From: Heterohyrax brucei
Taxonomy: Eukaryota; Chordata; Mammalia; Hyracoidea; Procaviidae
NCBI GenBank assembly: GCA_028571685.1
Contig: CM053141.1
Location: 50,156,333 to 50,220,332 of the forward strand
Length of the DNA stretch: 64,000 nt
Reading direction: 5' to 3'
Positions within the stretch are counted from its first letter, which is position 1, and every line of letters starts with the position of its first letter. Shown here piece by piece: positions 1-11,450 of this stretch. A program made the translations under genes and the position numbers. The notes under the pieces are model-generated. The model made no database searches and was not told where the DNA came from. It worked only from the letters and a program-made list of their open reading frames with translations.

Positions 1-331
1 TGCTGGAAGATTAAACAAATCTGTCTCAGAAGTATAGTCAGAATGGTTGTTAGAAGCAAGGAGGGCAAGAATTCATCTCGTATACTTAGAACATGTTATG
101 AAGAAGGATCAGTCTTTGGAGAAGGACAGCAGGTCTGGTGAAGTAGAGGGTCACTGAAAAAGGGGAAAGCCCTTAAGAAATTGACTGTGACACAAGTGGC
201 TGCAACAATGGACTCAAGCACGACAACTGTTGTGAGGATGGTGCAAGACCAAGCAAAGTCTCCTTCTATTGTGCATAGGTTTGCTATGAACTGAAACTGG
301 CCCCATGGCACCTAAGAACACCACCACAATG
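1..331 (+). mobile_element. RTE (BovB-like) 3' end, cut by window edge
   Basis: The segment carries the decayed C-terminal coding part of an RTE retrotransposon (the stretch translating like NKSVSEV...ECSLEARRA in other copies) and then the noncoding tail: a 'gtggctgcaacaatgg' block, a 'gaggatggtgcaagacca' block and an AC-rich end near 315-331. The same order recurs in about ten other places in this window. The 5' part lies outside the window. Stops in every frame show it is dead. Confidence 0.85.
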
Positions 332-1601
332 TCAAGGCTAAGCTGGTTTTTGAAGTGATCGAGTGGTAAGTGATAAGTGATCCTACGTGATATTAGAATG
401 TTTCTACTTAACAAGCACCTCCCTGTGGTCTGCTCCAATTCCTCCAAAGTCCATCAACAGAAATTTCTTCTTTATACCCTGATGTATCCATGATAAGAAT
501 TCAAATATTCTTTAAAGTAAAACAAAATAATACAGAACAGAGCAAAAAACATGATAATCCGTATCAGCTGAGATTTGGACTTGCTGACAGCAAGTCTTGA
601 GCAGACTGGCTGTGTGTGCAGTAGTAACAGAAGCTTAGCATAGGGAATGGTCATTTACTCATTCATTTAAAAATAAGCATAGACTTTTTGTTAAACCTAT
701 TTTACTTTAGACAATAATAACATTTGGAGGCAATAAAGATGCATGAGTGTGATTTCTGCATTCAAAGAGCTTAAAGCTCACTGGAGGAGACAAAGAAACA
801 GGCAATCAAAGTAGTAAAAGTACCATGTTAGAAAAATGCCAAATTCTAACTATTGTGAAAATATCAGGGCTGTACCCATTTAGGACTGGTTTGAGCACGC
901 AGCAGGGAAGCTTGCTGCAGGATATCAGATATGAGCAAAGGAATCATCCTGAAATATGGCCTTACAAATTACCATTTGTCTTAAAAATTAATTGTAATTG
1001 ATATTATATTTAATCTTCTTGACTCACAAAAGGTCAATTTTCTATCTACTCAGGAAAGCAACTCAGTTGATATGATGGTATCAACATAACCTATAAACTA
1101 ACAATCAGTAAACATACTGTTTTTCTAACTCACCTTGTATCTGTAGAAACTTGAGCCAGTACCTGTCCTTTTTGTGCCTTAGTTTCCTCATTTGTGAAAT
1201 GCATGGTTGGCATCTCCAGTCCTACTTCATTTAGGGTATCTTCCTTGCCCAGGTTGGGTCTGTGACTAGTACTTTATCCAAGGTTCCTGGAACAATAGCA
1301 AGATTCCATTGCTTCCCATCTCCAAAAAATAAGTAAGTGGTATGTGTTTGTGACAAATTTAATTATTTTACTTACTCCATCACCTTATATAACAAATTTC
1401 ACTTATCTCACCATTTTATAAAATAATCAAAGGTCTGCCATTAGAATCTCATTATATATACCATCACCTTGAAACATTTTCTCTAAAAATATGTTTTCTT
1501 CTTATAAAATTACACAAAGGAAAAATATTAAATACTACAGTTAATTTTTTTGGTAACACAACAAAATTTAGTCAAGAACCTGAAATACAGCATATAACTA
1601 T
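332..1601. other. Unassigned, AT-rich sequence
   Basis: I see no gene or clear recent repeat. A tract near 740-800 (a 'ttcaaagagcttaaagctcactgg' type phrase) resembles very old L2/MIR-era repeats, but it is too diverged to call. Open frames here are short and lack coding character. Confidence 0.5.
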
Positions 1602-1618
1602 CAAGATTTAAAATTTTC
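1602..1618. repeat. Target-site duplication, left copy
   Basis: CAAGATTTAAAATTTTC occurs here and identically at 1900-1916, flanking the short RTE copy. Seventeen matching bases fit target-primed reverse transcription. Confidence 0.85.
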
Positions 1619-1899
1619 TCTCAGAACAAATCTGTCTTGGAAGAAGTATAACAAGAATGCTCCTTAGAACAAAGGATGACTAAGTCTGTCATACTTTGGG
1701 GTTGTCCCTGGATAAGGACATCATGCTTGGTAAAGTACAGCATGGGTAAAAAAAGAGGAAGGCCCCCAAGTGCGTGGATTGACACAGTGACTGCAACAGT
1801 GGACTCGTGTATAACAAGGATTGTAAGGATGGAGCAGGATGGGTGGTGCTTATGGGATGTAGGGTCATTAGGAGTTACAACTGAGTCAACAACAGGTAC
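1619..1899 (+). mobile_element. RTE 3' end, 5'-truncated insertion
   Basis: About 280 bp of RTE 3' end: the decayed C-terminal coding tail (AATCTGTCTTGGAAGAAGTA block), the 'acagtgactgcaacagtgga' block and the terminal 'gagtcaacaaca'. A perfect 17-bp duplication at both ends marks a genuine insertion with 5' truncation. The terminal 'gggtcattaggagttacaactgag' region is the diverged counterpart of the GGGTCGCTATGAGTCGGAACC segment shared with AfroSINEs. Confidence 0.9.
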
Positions 1900-1916
1900 C
1901 AAGATTTAAAATTTTC
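1900..1916. repeat. Target-site duplication, right copy
   Basis: Identical to 1602-1618. Confidence 0.85.
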
Positions 1917-2560
1917 ATTTAGCAGACTCATTAATTTGGCCATGTATTTAGAATTCTGCAAGGTTGAAAAATAAACTTAACACTAGATTGCATCTAGTGT
2001 TAAAAGAATTCCTTTTCTGAATTACATTTTGAGGATGAGACAGATTTCCAAACGAAGAAAAAAATCCATGCTAATAAAAATGGCAGGCTTCACTGACCTA
2101 TTTTTGAAAACTTTTTTTCTCATATACACAGCTTTTTTTTTTGAATAGGAAAAATAGAAAAAAGAATTATGTTCTTTTACCTGTACAGTTGTCATTGGTT
2201 ATCTTATAAAGGTGAAATTATAAATCTGAAGGGAATAAACATTAATTGGGGCCTGACTGATAAAAAGATATATTTATAATGGCATTCTTTATGCAAATGT
2301 TTATGCTTAGTCCATCTTTAAGACCTACAAGCAATCCTGACATGTGTGACTTTAGGTTTAGCAGATGTAACTAAGTATAACACAGCATAAAAGGAAGTCA
2401 TTAGATGATCTTCGAAAGGTAATTTATTTCCTGGGAAAAACATATCAACTGGAAAAAAAGAAACTAATTCACGCTGTGCATTCATAATAGAGCCTTCAAT
2501 GTGAATTGTACCTCAATATAAAGAGAACAAAAATCATTATTAAACCAGTACACAACATCC
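1917..2560. other. Unassigned sequence with a short perfect hairpin
   Basis: No gene or dispersed repeat recognised. A 12-bp perfect inverted repeat with a 3-base loop lies at 1977-2003 (arms TTAACACTAGAT and ATCTAGTGTTAA). Confidence 0.5.
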
Positions 2561-3205
2561 TGATAAACTGAGAAAAGACTGACGCTGTCAAGTATTTCAT
2601 TCTACCTGGATCCACAGTTGATGGCCACGGGCGGGCGCTGTGGTCAGAAAACAAAATCATGGGTTGCACTGGGGAATTCTGTTACAAAAGACCTCGTTAA
2701 AGTGTTATTGTTGTTAAAAAAAAAAAAATGTAAAGAGATGTCACTTTGATGACTCAGGAGTGCCTGATCCAAGACATAGTATTTTCAGTCACTTCATATG
2801 CATGTGAAAACTGTATTGAAGAAGGAAGACTTAAGCAGAATTGTTGCCTTTGAGTGATGGTATTGGTGAAGCATATTGAATACACCACGGACACTCAGAA
2901 GAATATATAAATTTGCCTTGAAAGAAGTGCAGCCCAAGTGCTCATTAGAAGCAAAGACACATTATCACTCACATTGGATACGCTATCAAGGAAGGACCAG
3001 TCCCCGGAGGAAGACATCTATCCCGGTAAAGCAGAAAGCCATTGAAAAAGAGGAACGCCTTCAGATGGACTGACAGAGTGGCTGCAATAAGGGCAGTCAC
3101 AGACTGTGAGGACAGTGCAGGACCAAGCGGCATTTGGTTTTACTGTATATAGGCTGGCTATGAGTTGACAGCTACTGGATGGCACCTACCGAACCCGACT
3201 CGATT
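2561..3205 (+). mobile_element. RTE 3' half, decayed
   Basis: It begins near the coding stretch equivalent to 'VKYFILPGSTVDGHG', runs through the C-terminal RTE domain ('KGWT...' and 'LKEVQPKCSLEAKTHYHSHW' in the frame at 2876-3073), and ends in the family 3' tail with 'tgagttgacagctac' and 'cacctaccgaac'. An A13 run near 2716 and small indels break the frame. No target duplication was seen. Confidence 0.85.
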
Positions 3206-3552
3206 GCCTCCCTGAGACAATCCACTCCTAGTTAGGCAAAAGAAATGTGTTTGATGCACAAATGTGAGCAGCAGAGCTTATCGTGTTCAGAAGATACCAC
3301 AACAGGGAGAGGTGGGCTGTGTCATAAATGCCTTGTGTCTCATAATCAGTATTAAAAATAGCAGTTGTTCAGCATAACAGAAGTCATGGTCAATCACTAA
3401 GGAAACTTATCTTCTGAGGGCAGGTTAGTTCTGTTGTATTAATGGATGAGTGAATAAAATTCCTCCCAATGTATCCCGATAATCAGTTTTAGTCATTACT
3501 TGTAATTATACCATCCTTCAAATTTTAGAACATTACTCTAGATTTTCACTAT
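3206..3552. other. Unassigned sequence
   Basis: No gene or repeat that I can support. Confidence 0.5.
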
Positions 3553-3675
3553 AACCAAACCAAAGCCAGTTGCCATTGGGTCAATTCTGACTCATAGCAA
3601 GGATATAAAACAGAGTAGACTTACCCCATCGAATTTCTAGGGGGCTCCTTGTTAGTGGCGATAGCTACTGGGATC
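3553..3675 (-). mobile_element. AfroSINE, 5'-truncated
   Basis: On the minus strand the 3' half of the AfroSINE is present: (T)GGTTTGGTTAT tail, then the GAGTCAGAATTGACCC core and the TACTCTG...TTTTATATCC region. The tRNA-like promoter half is missing or unrecognisable past about 3675. Confidence 0.75.
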
Positions 3676-3923
3676 TCCTGTCAGTGTAAAGTATAGACCA
3701 ATGCAGATTTGCTGTAAGGGTGATTGAGATGGGCAAGTTAGAACTATCGTGACCATAAGTTGTATAACCAATTTTTAAAGATTTTATAAGATATAATAGG
3801 TTATACCAAAAAAGAAAATCTTTGTTAATTAATGTAAAGGTCATAATGAACCAAGGAATGATCAACAGCAAGATTTCTGAACTAGTTTTCCAGTTCATTG
3901 AATTTAAAAAGAGTATTCCTACA

Positions 3924-4088
3924 GGGGAAACCGTTGTGGTATAGCGGTGAAGTGCTACAGCTGCTAACCAACAGTTCGGCAGTTCAAATTCACCAGGCAC
4001 TCCTTGTAAACTCTATTGGGCAGTCTTGCTCTGACCTATAGGATTGCTATGAGTTGGAACCAACTCAATGGCACGTAACAACAACAAC
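3924..4088 (+). mobile_element. AfroSINE with AAC-repeat tail
   Basis: Full-length tRNA-derived SINE. The A-box region 'tggtatagcggtgaagtgc' and the B-box region 'ttcggcagttcaaattc' lie in the first 70 bases. The body follows (CTCCTTGTAAACTCTATTGG, 'cctataggattgctatgagttgg'), ending in 'ggcacgtaacaacaacaac', the RTE-type tail. A 9-bp duplication ATTCCTACA flanks it (3915-3923 and 4089-4097). Confidence 0.93.
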
Positions 4089-4099
4089 ATTCCTACAAA

Positions 4100-4800
4100 A
4101 TACTTTCTTCTCACGGTGCTTAATTACTCTCTGTTCTCACTCTGGAAGAAAAGGAAAAAGACTCAGAATTAAAGTGGTATAGATTTAGTCAATTTTATCA
4201 TGGGACTGCTGCAATAGAGTCTTCTTGCTAGTGTGGATTTCTAGGTTGCTTTACCCCTGGTTGAGCCTCTGAGACAAGGATGTCAGTGCAAATAATTTAC
4301 TTGAGAAAAGATCCCAGAAGGCACCAGTTTGGCAGTGATGAAATGAGTCAGGGAAGGGCAGGAAGTCAATAAACAGCAGTATCTAGTAGGTTCCTGCTGT
4401 GGAAAACTGGGCTCCATCCAGTTAGTGAATTTTGGCAAACAGTAGATGCCACCTCAGAGTAATCCCACTTGCTGGAGGAAGAAACTGGGGTATTTATCTG
4501 GAAATTATGTGAGTCAATGATTGAGGGCTAGTCTGGTCCTACTTACAGATTAATTGAAAGCTCTCAGAGGGTTGTAGGAATTTGCAACAAGAACACCACT
4601 GACATCTGTTGGAACCATGAGCACAAACAAGGGATACATCTACCTGCTATACTGTGATAATAATTTAACAACACAGTGATATACTCATTTAGTAAGACAT
4701 TTCAGTGCCTGATGAAAGTGGGTTTGGTTTTTAGTTTTGATGCTTTATTTAAGAACTCTTTCTTTACCCTGTGAAGATGCCACATGTTATTCACTGCCCT
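4100..4800. other. Possible very old LTR-like repeat, otherwise unassigned
   Basis: The stretch about 4260-4620 ('caaataatttacttgagaaaagatccc', 'gtgatgaaatgagtcagggaaggg') has the feel of an old interspersed mammalian repeat, but I cannot name it. No gene seen. Confidence 0.35.
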
Positions 4801-4804
4801 ACTA

Positions 4805-4967
4805 GAGTAGTGGCTAAGTGCTATGACTGCTAGTCAAAAGGTCAACAGTTCAAATCTGCCAGGTGCTCCTTGGAAACTCTATGAGGCAGTTCTACTCTGT
4901 CCTATAGGGTCGCTGTGAGTCAGAATTGACTCGACAGCACAGGGTTTGATTTTTGATTTGGTTTTTG
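4805..4967 (+). mobile_element. AfroSINE
   Basis: tRNA-like head (GTAGTGGCTAAGTGCTATGA, then 'ggtcaacagttcaaatctgcc'), body with CTTGGAAACTCTATGAGG and 'gtcctatagggtcgctgtgagtcagaattgactcgac', and the 'agggtttgatttttgatttggttttt' tail. This tail ends in T-rich sequence rather than the AAC repeat. The target duplication is unresolved. Confidence 0.9.
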
Positions 4968-5384
4968 CGGTACATTGGAAGAAATGAATGATTGCAACTA
5001 AGACCATAGGGCCTGTGAAGCCTAAAATATTTACTGTCTGGCTATTTACAAAAAAGTTTGTTAAACCCTGGTCTAACATAAACTATATTGATACCAAAAA
5101 GAGTGAAAATAATTTAACATGTACCAAAGAAATTAGAAAAAAATAACAACATGCTAAGCTTAAGGAAACAAATGATAATAAAATGAATTAATGAGATTGT
5201 GTGAAAAAATACAGTTAATGAGTAATTACCATAATAAAAAAATTAAAACATGTTTAAGTATTAAACCAGACATATTCAGAAATTTTAAGGAACCATAAGC
5301 ATATTTTGCACAACTGTACAAAATTATTAAAACATGGACATAATATACTTTATTCTATAAAAATATGAAATGCAAAGTTTATAG
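4968..5384. other. Unassigned, AT-rich sequence
   Basis: No gene or clear repeat. Short AT-rich frames only. Confidence 0.5.
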
Positions 5385-5900
5385 CAGATGAGATGGAAAA
5401 TCCAAGCAAAGCAGACCAGTTACGTGAACAAATTGGAATTTTCAAGTATTCACGTCTAAAAACCACCAGACATGGATGGAGTCACAGGTGAAGTCAATTA
5501 AACCCTTGAGGAATGGAAAGTTCCAGTACTTTTTAAACTTTTCCAGGGTATGGGCTGCCATAACTTTTCACAATTAAAACACATATAGACACATATTTTA
5601 TGAATATAAGTGTAAAAGTCTAAATATGTCTCATAAAATATAACCATACAGTATACTTAAAAAACATTTTGTCATGACTAACTGGAATTTGTTATAGGAA
5701 TATTACAATGGCTTAATGTTAGAAAATTTTTTAGTATAATTCCTTGTATTAGTAAGTCAAAACACAGGAAAGAATATTTTCATAGGTAACAAGTTATCTG
5801 ATAAAACTCGTTATCAATTTCTGATTTTAAAACCATTAAAATTTCAATATATGAGCACATGATTAATAGTGAGATACTGACAGCATTTGCAATAACTGAG
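5385..5900 (+). mobile_element. Old L1 ORF2 fragment
   Basis: Translation in shifting frames resembles the L1 ORF2 reverse-transcriptase region: a 'KPPDMDGVTGEV' type run at about 5460-5500 (the family's PGPDGFTGEF block), then the L1-like 'lvlfklfq'. After about 5710 a stretch resembles the 'GFNIRK...NVIHHINKLK' region. Many indels; no start or end recovered. Confidence 0.6.
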
Positions 5901-6404
5901 AACAAAGCATGTGTGCCTCACTGTACCACTTAAATACTCTACTAGTTACCTATTGCTTTGTAACAAATTACCCCCAAACTTACCAGTTTCCGAAAGTACT
6001 GAGACAGGGCCAAGACTGCAGGGTAGCCAGGTGCTTGCTGTGACTCCTCTAACAGAAAGACCCAAAAGATGAACTTAATCAATTATATGTGACATTCCAG
6101 GAGCTCTGGGCATCAAACTGAAAGCTGAGTAATTGGACTGAGTGGTGGGGAAGGGAGAGCAGGTCCAGGGGTACCTGTGACTGCCTAGACTTGACCCATG
6201 GGAATTGTCTGAGCCAGCGTGATAAATGGACCAATGCTGTTAGAGGGTGTCCTCTTCAGCAGGAGAGACTGAACAGTGGAGAGTTCACTTGCACCACCAG
6301 ACAGACTCAGTGGCAAACGGCACTCTATCATCAAAAACTAAGTAGCTTACATGTAAACCTACCGTGTATGGATCTAAAACTTTCCTTCCAGAGAAACTTT
6401 TTTC
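5901..6404. other. Unassigned; short old repeat fragment at 5938-5990
   Basis: The phrase 'ttacctattgctttgtaacaaattacccc' at about 5946-5975 is a common motif of an old mammalian interspersed repeat that I cannot place with certainty. A second phrase from what seems to be the same repeat occurs at 15,720-15,850. The rest is unassigned, and no gene is supported. Confidence 0.4.
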
Positions 6405-9268
6405 CCTTTTTTTGGTTAATATTTTATTGCGATTAAGTGAATGTTTACAATCCAAGTCAATTAGCCACATAAAACCCTGTACAAACACCTCTGTACAACT
6501 CTAGCTGCTCTCCCAACCCTGTGACAGTATACTCCTCCTTTCTACCCCTTACTGCCTGTATTTGTACAATCAACTCCTGTCTCTTCCTTTCTACCCTCCC
6601 ATCTTGTTTCTATAGAGGAGCTGTTCCAGCAGTCTCATGTCTTATCATCCAGTCCACATTTCTATGAAGAGTTACCTTTGGTACTGGTTTCAGCTCTGGG
6701 CTAACATCGAGTCTAGGGGCCATGTTCTCTGGGGACCTTCCAGGATATCAGACTATCAGTTCTTGTCTTTTAGTAGAATTCTGAATCTGCACCTTGATTT
6801 TTCTCCTGATATGTTGGAGAGTAGACATTGTGTTCCTTGTTGAGTCAGCATTGGTTGTGGCCAGGCACCATTTAGTTCTTCTGGCCTTATATTAATTCAG
6901 TCTTTGAGTCATACTGTCCCATCTGTCTCCTGGGCTCATATTTTCCCACTATCTTTGATGTCCTTTGTTTTCCTCTGCTCCAGATACATTGAGACCTGTT
7001 GAAGCTCCTTAGGTGGCAGCTTGCTTTTAAGACCCTAGATGCTACTCATCAAAAGAGGATGCAGGACATTTTCTTAAAGAAAAATTTAAGTCATACCAAT
7101 TGACCTAGATGTCCCCTAGACGCAGTCTCCAGGCCCGCACCCTTTCTATCCTGACCTTCAGATTGTTAGATTGTGTTCAGAAAATCTCTTCTCTCTTGGT
7201 ATAGTCCAGCAGTTGATTTCCCTTCTACTGTGTGCTGTCACTTCCTTCCCTTAACCCAGTTCTTATAGACTACCAAATCTATGAACATCCTTCTCCCTCT
7301 GTCTCCCCCTGAGTTAACCATCAAAGATTACTTTCTTCTGTGCTTAGTCTTTTTCTTAGACCTCATAATAGTGGTCTTATACAGTATTTGTCCTTTCGTG
7401 AATGACTAATTTCACTGAGCATAATGTCTTCCAAATGACTCCATATTGTCAGGTGTTTCCCAAGATCATTTTTTTTTATCACTGCATAGTATTCAGCTGT
7501 GTTAATACACTGTAGTTTGATAATCTTTTCATCTGTTGATAGGCATGTAGGTTGAGTCAACCTCTTTGCTATTGTGGAGAGTGCCACAATACACATTGTT
7601 GTGCAGGTATTTCTTTGTGTGACAGACCTTATTTGTCTAGGATATATTCCAAGCAGTGGGATTACTGGATCATATGATATTTCTCTTTCTAGTTTTTTAA
7701 GAAATTGCCAGAGATTTCCAAAGCAGTTGTACCATTTTGTATTCCCACCAGCAGTGTAGAACAGTTCTAGTTTCTCTACAATCTCTCCAGTAATTGTTGT
7801 TTCTGTTTCTTGGATTAATGCCAGCCTTGTTGAGGTACATGGTAATTCATTGTAGTTTTGATGAGCATTTCCTCATGTGTTTGTTAGCTGCTTGGATGTC
7901 TTCTTTGATGAATGGCCTGTTTATATCCTTTGCTCATTTTTTAATTGTGTTATTTGTCTTGTTGAGGTTTTGAATTATCTTGTAGTTTATGGAGATAAGC
8001 TGCTGATCAGATTCACAGTGTCCAATTTTTTTTTCCCCAGTTTGTAGGTGCTCTTTTAATTCTCTTGGTGAAGTCTTTGGATGAGCATAAGTGTTTGATT
8101 TTTAGAAGTTCTCATTTATCTATTTTCTCTTTTGGTGTTTATGCACTGTTTGTAATATTTTATAGTCTGTTTATCCCAATGTGCCCTATGTTTTTCTTCT
8201 ATGATCTTTATAGTTTTAGATTTTTATTTTCAGATTTTTGATCCATTTTGAGTTAGTTTTTGTTCACGGTGGGAGATATGTCTTGTTTCTTTTTTGGCAG
8301 ATGAATATCTATTTTACCAACATCATTTGTTGAAGACACTGCTTTATCCCTAGTCCACGGACTTCAGACCTTTGCCAAATATCAACTGCTCATAAGTGAG
8401 TGGAGTTATGTTTGGACTCCCTATCCTGTTCCATTGATCTATCTGTTTCTTTACCAGTACCAGGCTGTTTTGACTAATACTGCAGTATAATAGGTTCTAA
8501 AGTTAGATAGTATGAGGCCTCACACTTTGTCGTTCTTCTTCAGTAGTGCTTTACTTATCTGAGTCTTCTTCCCCTTCCATATGAAGCTGGTGATTTGTTT
8601 CTCCATTTCATTTAACAATGACATTGGCATTTGTGTTGGAATTGCATAGTATTTATAGATCACTTTGGAAGAACAACTATGTTCATGATGCTAATTAAAG
8701 TCTTCCTATCTATGACTGTGATAGGCTTCTCTACTTAATATAAGTCTACTTTTGTTTCTTACAATAGTTTTGTGATTTCCTTTGTATAGGTTTTAATATC
8801 CCTGATTAGATTTATTTCTAATTGTTTTATCTTCTTGGGGGCAATTGTGAATGATACTGAATCAGTGATTTCTTCTCTGATGATATCTTTGTTAGCGTAA
8901 AGGAATCCATCTAATTCATTTATGCTTATGCTGTATCCTAATACTTTGCTGAACTCTTCTATTAACTCCAATCGGTTGTTTGTTTGTGGACTCTTTAGGG
9001 TTTTCAGTGTATAAGATCATATTATCTGAAAATAGAAATACTTTACTTCTTCCTTACCAATGGAGATGGCTTTATTTCTTTATCTTGTCTGATTGCTAAA
9101 GCCTTCAGCACAATGTTGAGTAAAAATGTTGACAATGGGCATCCTTTTCTGGTTCCTGTTCTCAAGGGAAATATTTTCAGCATTCCTCTATTTAGAATGA
9201 TGCTGTTGACTTTGCGTAGATACCACTTATTATGTTGAGGAATTTCCCTTTTATTCCTATTTTGTTGC
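6405..9268 (-). mobile_element. L1, 5'-truncated in ORF2, minus strand
   Basis: Read on the minus strand, this is the 3' half of an L1. From 9268 downward comes the RT palm (runs like [20 protein letters not shown] and '[18 protein letters not shown]'), then the 'LGYSISINELDGFLYANK' and 'KKIKQLEINLIRDIKTYTKE' segments (8759-8971), and the C-terminal region near 7363-7596. A roughly 700-base 3' UTR follows at 6420-7130. Poly-T at about 6400-6418 is the reversed poly-A tail. Frameshifts and stops are frequent. The 5' end abuts the next L1. Confidence 0.9.
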
Positions 9269-9284
9269 CTCTTTCCCTTTTTGC

Positions 9285-10065
9285 AGTGCTTCCACTACTC
9301 CTTCTGTGCACTGTGCTGAGCTCCAGAGTCTGACACCATTACCTGAGCTGGAACACTAGGACTCCTTCGGTTCACTCTGAGCTATTTTCCTAAACTTGGA
9401 GGGAACAATTTAACAAATCCACTGAATCCACTGAGCTGGAAATTCAGGGAAGAAACAGTTCCTTTGCCCAAGATCAGGCATAAGGAAACACACTTTCCTC
9501 ACAGACAATTAGGTTTGGCTATTAGTCCCCTGCCTTTCTTAGTAGGTGCAGCCAGAAATCTGTGCCAACACCAATCACCTCTGCCCATCTAAGACTATAG
9601 TGGAGAGCTTGCACCACACACTTGGTGACTTATTACTTGGACACCTAAACTGAACCCATACAAGAAATTTAAAATGATTCCTCAGCTTGCATGCCTAGTA
9701 AAAAGTCTAACTACATGCTGACAGGACATTAGTGCTTCAGAGGTGCCAATAACCAACCAGCACATACAACCAGCCTATCTGAACATTTCAAGAGTAAGCA
9801 AGAAACTGGAATACAGTAAGCAAACATTAAAAAATATAAAGTCAACCATTTACTGATGGCTTGAAGACAACAGTCTATATCAAATCACTTAAAGAGGCAT
9901 GCCACTGTAACTTCTTCGTAACTTCTGAAATCTCCCAAAATAAAGAATAAAGAAATTTTCTTGATAAAGAGAACTTCCTGGAATTATTGGAGGTAGAATA
10001 AAAAAGATTAATATTTAGAACCTTTGGCACTAGGTCTTTAGGTAGGTTAAGAGATCAGGAAAGAA
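9285..10065 (+). mobile_element. L1 5' UTR-like region
   Basis: Noncoding sequence directly upstream of an L1 ORF1-like frame on the same strand. It begins right after the minus-strand L1 ends. Composition and position fit an L1/HAL1-type 5' UTR, but I cannot confirm homology by eye. Confidence 0.55.
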
Positions 10066-10777
10066 ATGAGGCAAAATGCAGCAAAGAATAACAACAAGCT
10101 GAACAAGTTACAAGAAAGCATACAGAGACAGGTAGTAGAAATTCAGACTATTGATAATAAAATTATAGAATTTGACAACTCAGTAGGAAGTCAAAAGAGC
10201 AGAATTAAGGCTGCAGAAGACTCAGTTAGTGACACTGAATATAATATATGTGACACCAACATATTTGAAGAAAAATCAGATGAAAGAATTTTAAAAAATC
10301 AAGTAACATCAAGAATTACATGGAACTCTATCAAGAAGAATAATCTACAAATGATTGGAGTACCAGAACAAGGGAAGATAACAGAAAATACAGAAAGAAT
10401 TGTTGGAGATTTGTTGACTGAAAACTTCTCTGATATCATGAAAGATATCTATCAAAGATGCTTGTCAAACTCCACACAAAGTAGTTTCCAAAAGAAAGAT
10501 GCCAAGGTATATCATAAAAAATGTGCCAAAAGTTATGAGGAGACAATTTTAAAAGCAGCTAGGCATAAACAAAAATAATCTACAAAAAAAAAAGCCAACA
10601 AGATTAAGCCCAGACTATTAACAGAAACCATGCAGGCAAGAAGGCAATGAGAAGACATATACAAAACCTTGAAGGAAAATAACTGCCAGCCTAGAATTGT
10701 GTATCCAACAAAACTATATTTCAAATAATATGGCAAAATTAGGAGATTCATAGATGAACAATAATTTTGGGAATTTG
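10066..10777 (+). pseudogene. L1 ORF1 pseudogene (old L1 or HAL1 type)
   Basis: The first 170 codons are open. They hold a helical, coiled-coil-like N-terminal half (NKLNKLQESIQRQVVEIQTI, then heptad-like spacing to about residue 75), a segment resembling the ORF1 RNA-binding domain (NNLQMIGVPEQGKITENTER, residues 107-126) and ILKAARHKQK at the end. A stop at 10,576 breaks the frame, and the C-terminal domain continues after it (residues like QARRQ, EDIYKTLKENNCQPRIVYPT). L1 ORF1 normally encodes about 340 residues and acts as a trimeric RNA chaperone. This copy is dead and interrupted at 10,790 by a younger L1 3' end. Confidence 0.8.
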
Positions 10778-10789
10778 TTTTAAAAAAAG

Positions 10790-11439
10790 AAACGAAAACA
10801 ATTGAAATAACTAGTTTATTGCTAAGAGAGTCTTCTGCACCACATATTGGCGAGTGGTTTATGAGGTTTTAAAAGTTAGCAAGTTGCTACCTAAGATACT
10901 CCAAATGATCCCAACTCATCCAGAACAGAAAAGGAGCCCAGAGACAGAAGGATCCATATGAATGGGAGACTATAGCAACATGAGACTGGAAGAACCAGAT
11001 GGTGCTCAGCCAATACCAAAGACAGCCATGACAGGGGACACAATGTAGAGTCCCTGAGGCAACATGAGAAAAAGAGGTATGTAGCCCAAGGACTCTACTA
11101 AAAGACCAGAACTGATGGTCTGACAGCCTAGAGGGTCCACTGGAATTATGGTCCCTAGACCTGCTGCTGTCCCTGACTGGAAACCGGCAATGAGTCAACT
11201 CATCAGAAAGAATGGACTGGACTTAGAGACACATAGTGTGCGTATTTTATGGTTCTGTACATTTAAAGGAGGCTAGGAAAGAAAAGTATGCTTGTTAAGA
11301 GGATACTAGATATATAGAGTGAAAAGGAGTGTGCTGTCACTGGGTGGGGAGAGCAGAGGGAGCCTCAGATGGGTGGACATGCAAAACCTGCTTGCATTGT
11401 ATGATTTCATTTAAACACAACTTTTAAATAGATAATTTT
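10790..11439 (+). mobile_element. Younger L1 3' UTR insertion inside ORF1
   Basis: About 650 bp matching in order the L1 3' UTRs at 14,935-15,640 and 32,393-33,069 ('ggcgagtggtttatgag...', GGATCCATATGAATGG, 'ggtggggagagcagagg', a short AT tail). Flanks TTTTAAAAAAAG (10,778-10,789) and TTTTAAAAAAG (11,440-11,450) form a near-perfect target duplication at a classic L1 endonuclease site (TTTT/AA). The older L1 continues on both sides. Confidence 0.88.
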
Positions 11440-11450
11440 TTTTAAAAAAG

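Noticed and set aside
3924-4000. A-box and B-box-like promoter suggesting a tRNA gene
   Set aside because: The boxes belong to the tRNA-derived AfroSINE head. A full cloverleaf and anticodon arm do not form, and the same sequence recurs many times.
6405-9268. The L1 pair as a single twin-primed insertion
   Set aside because: Twin priming inverts only the 5' part of one copy. Here both L1 pieces have their own 3' UTR, and the 3' UTRs differ too much.
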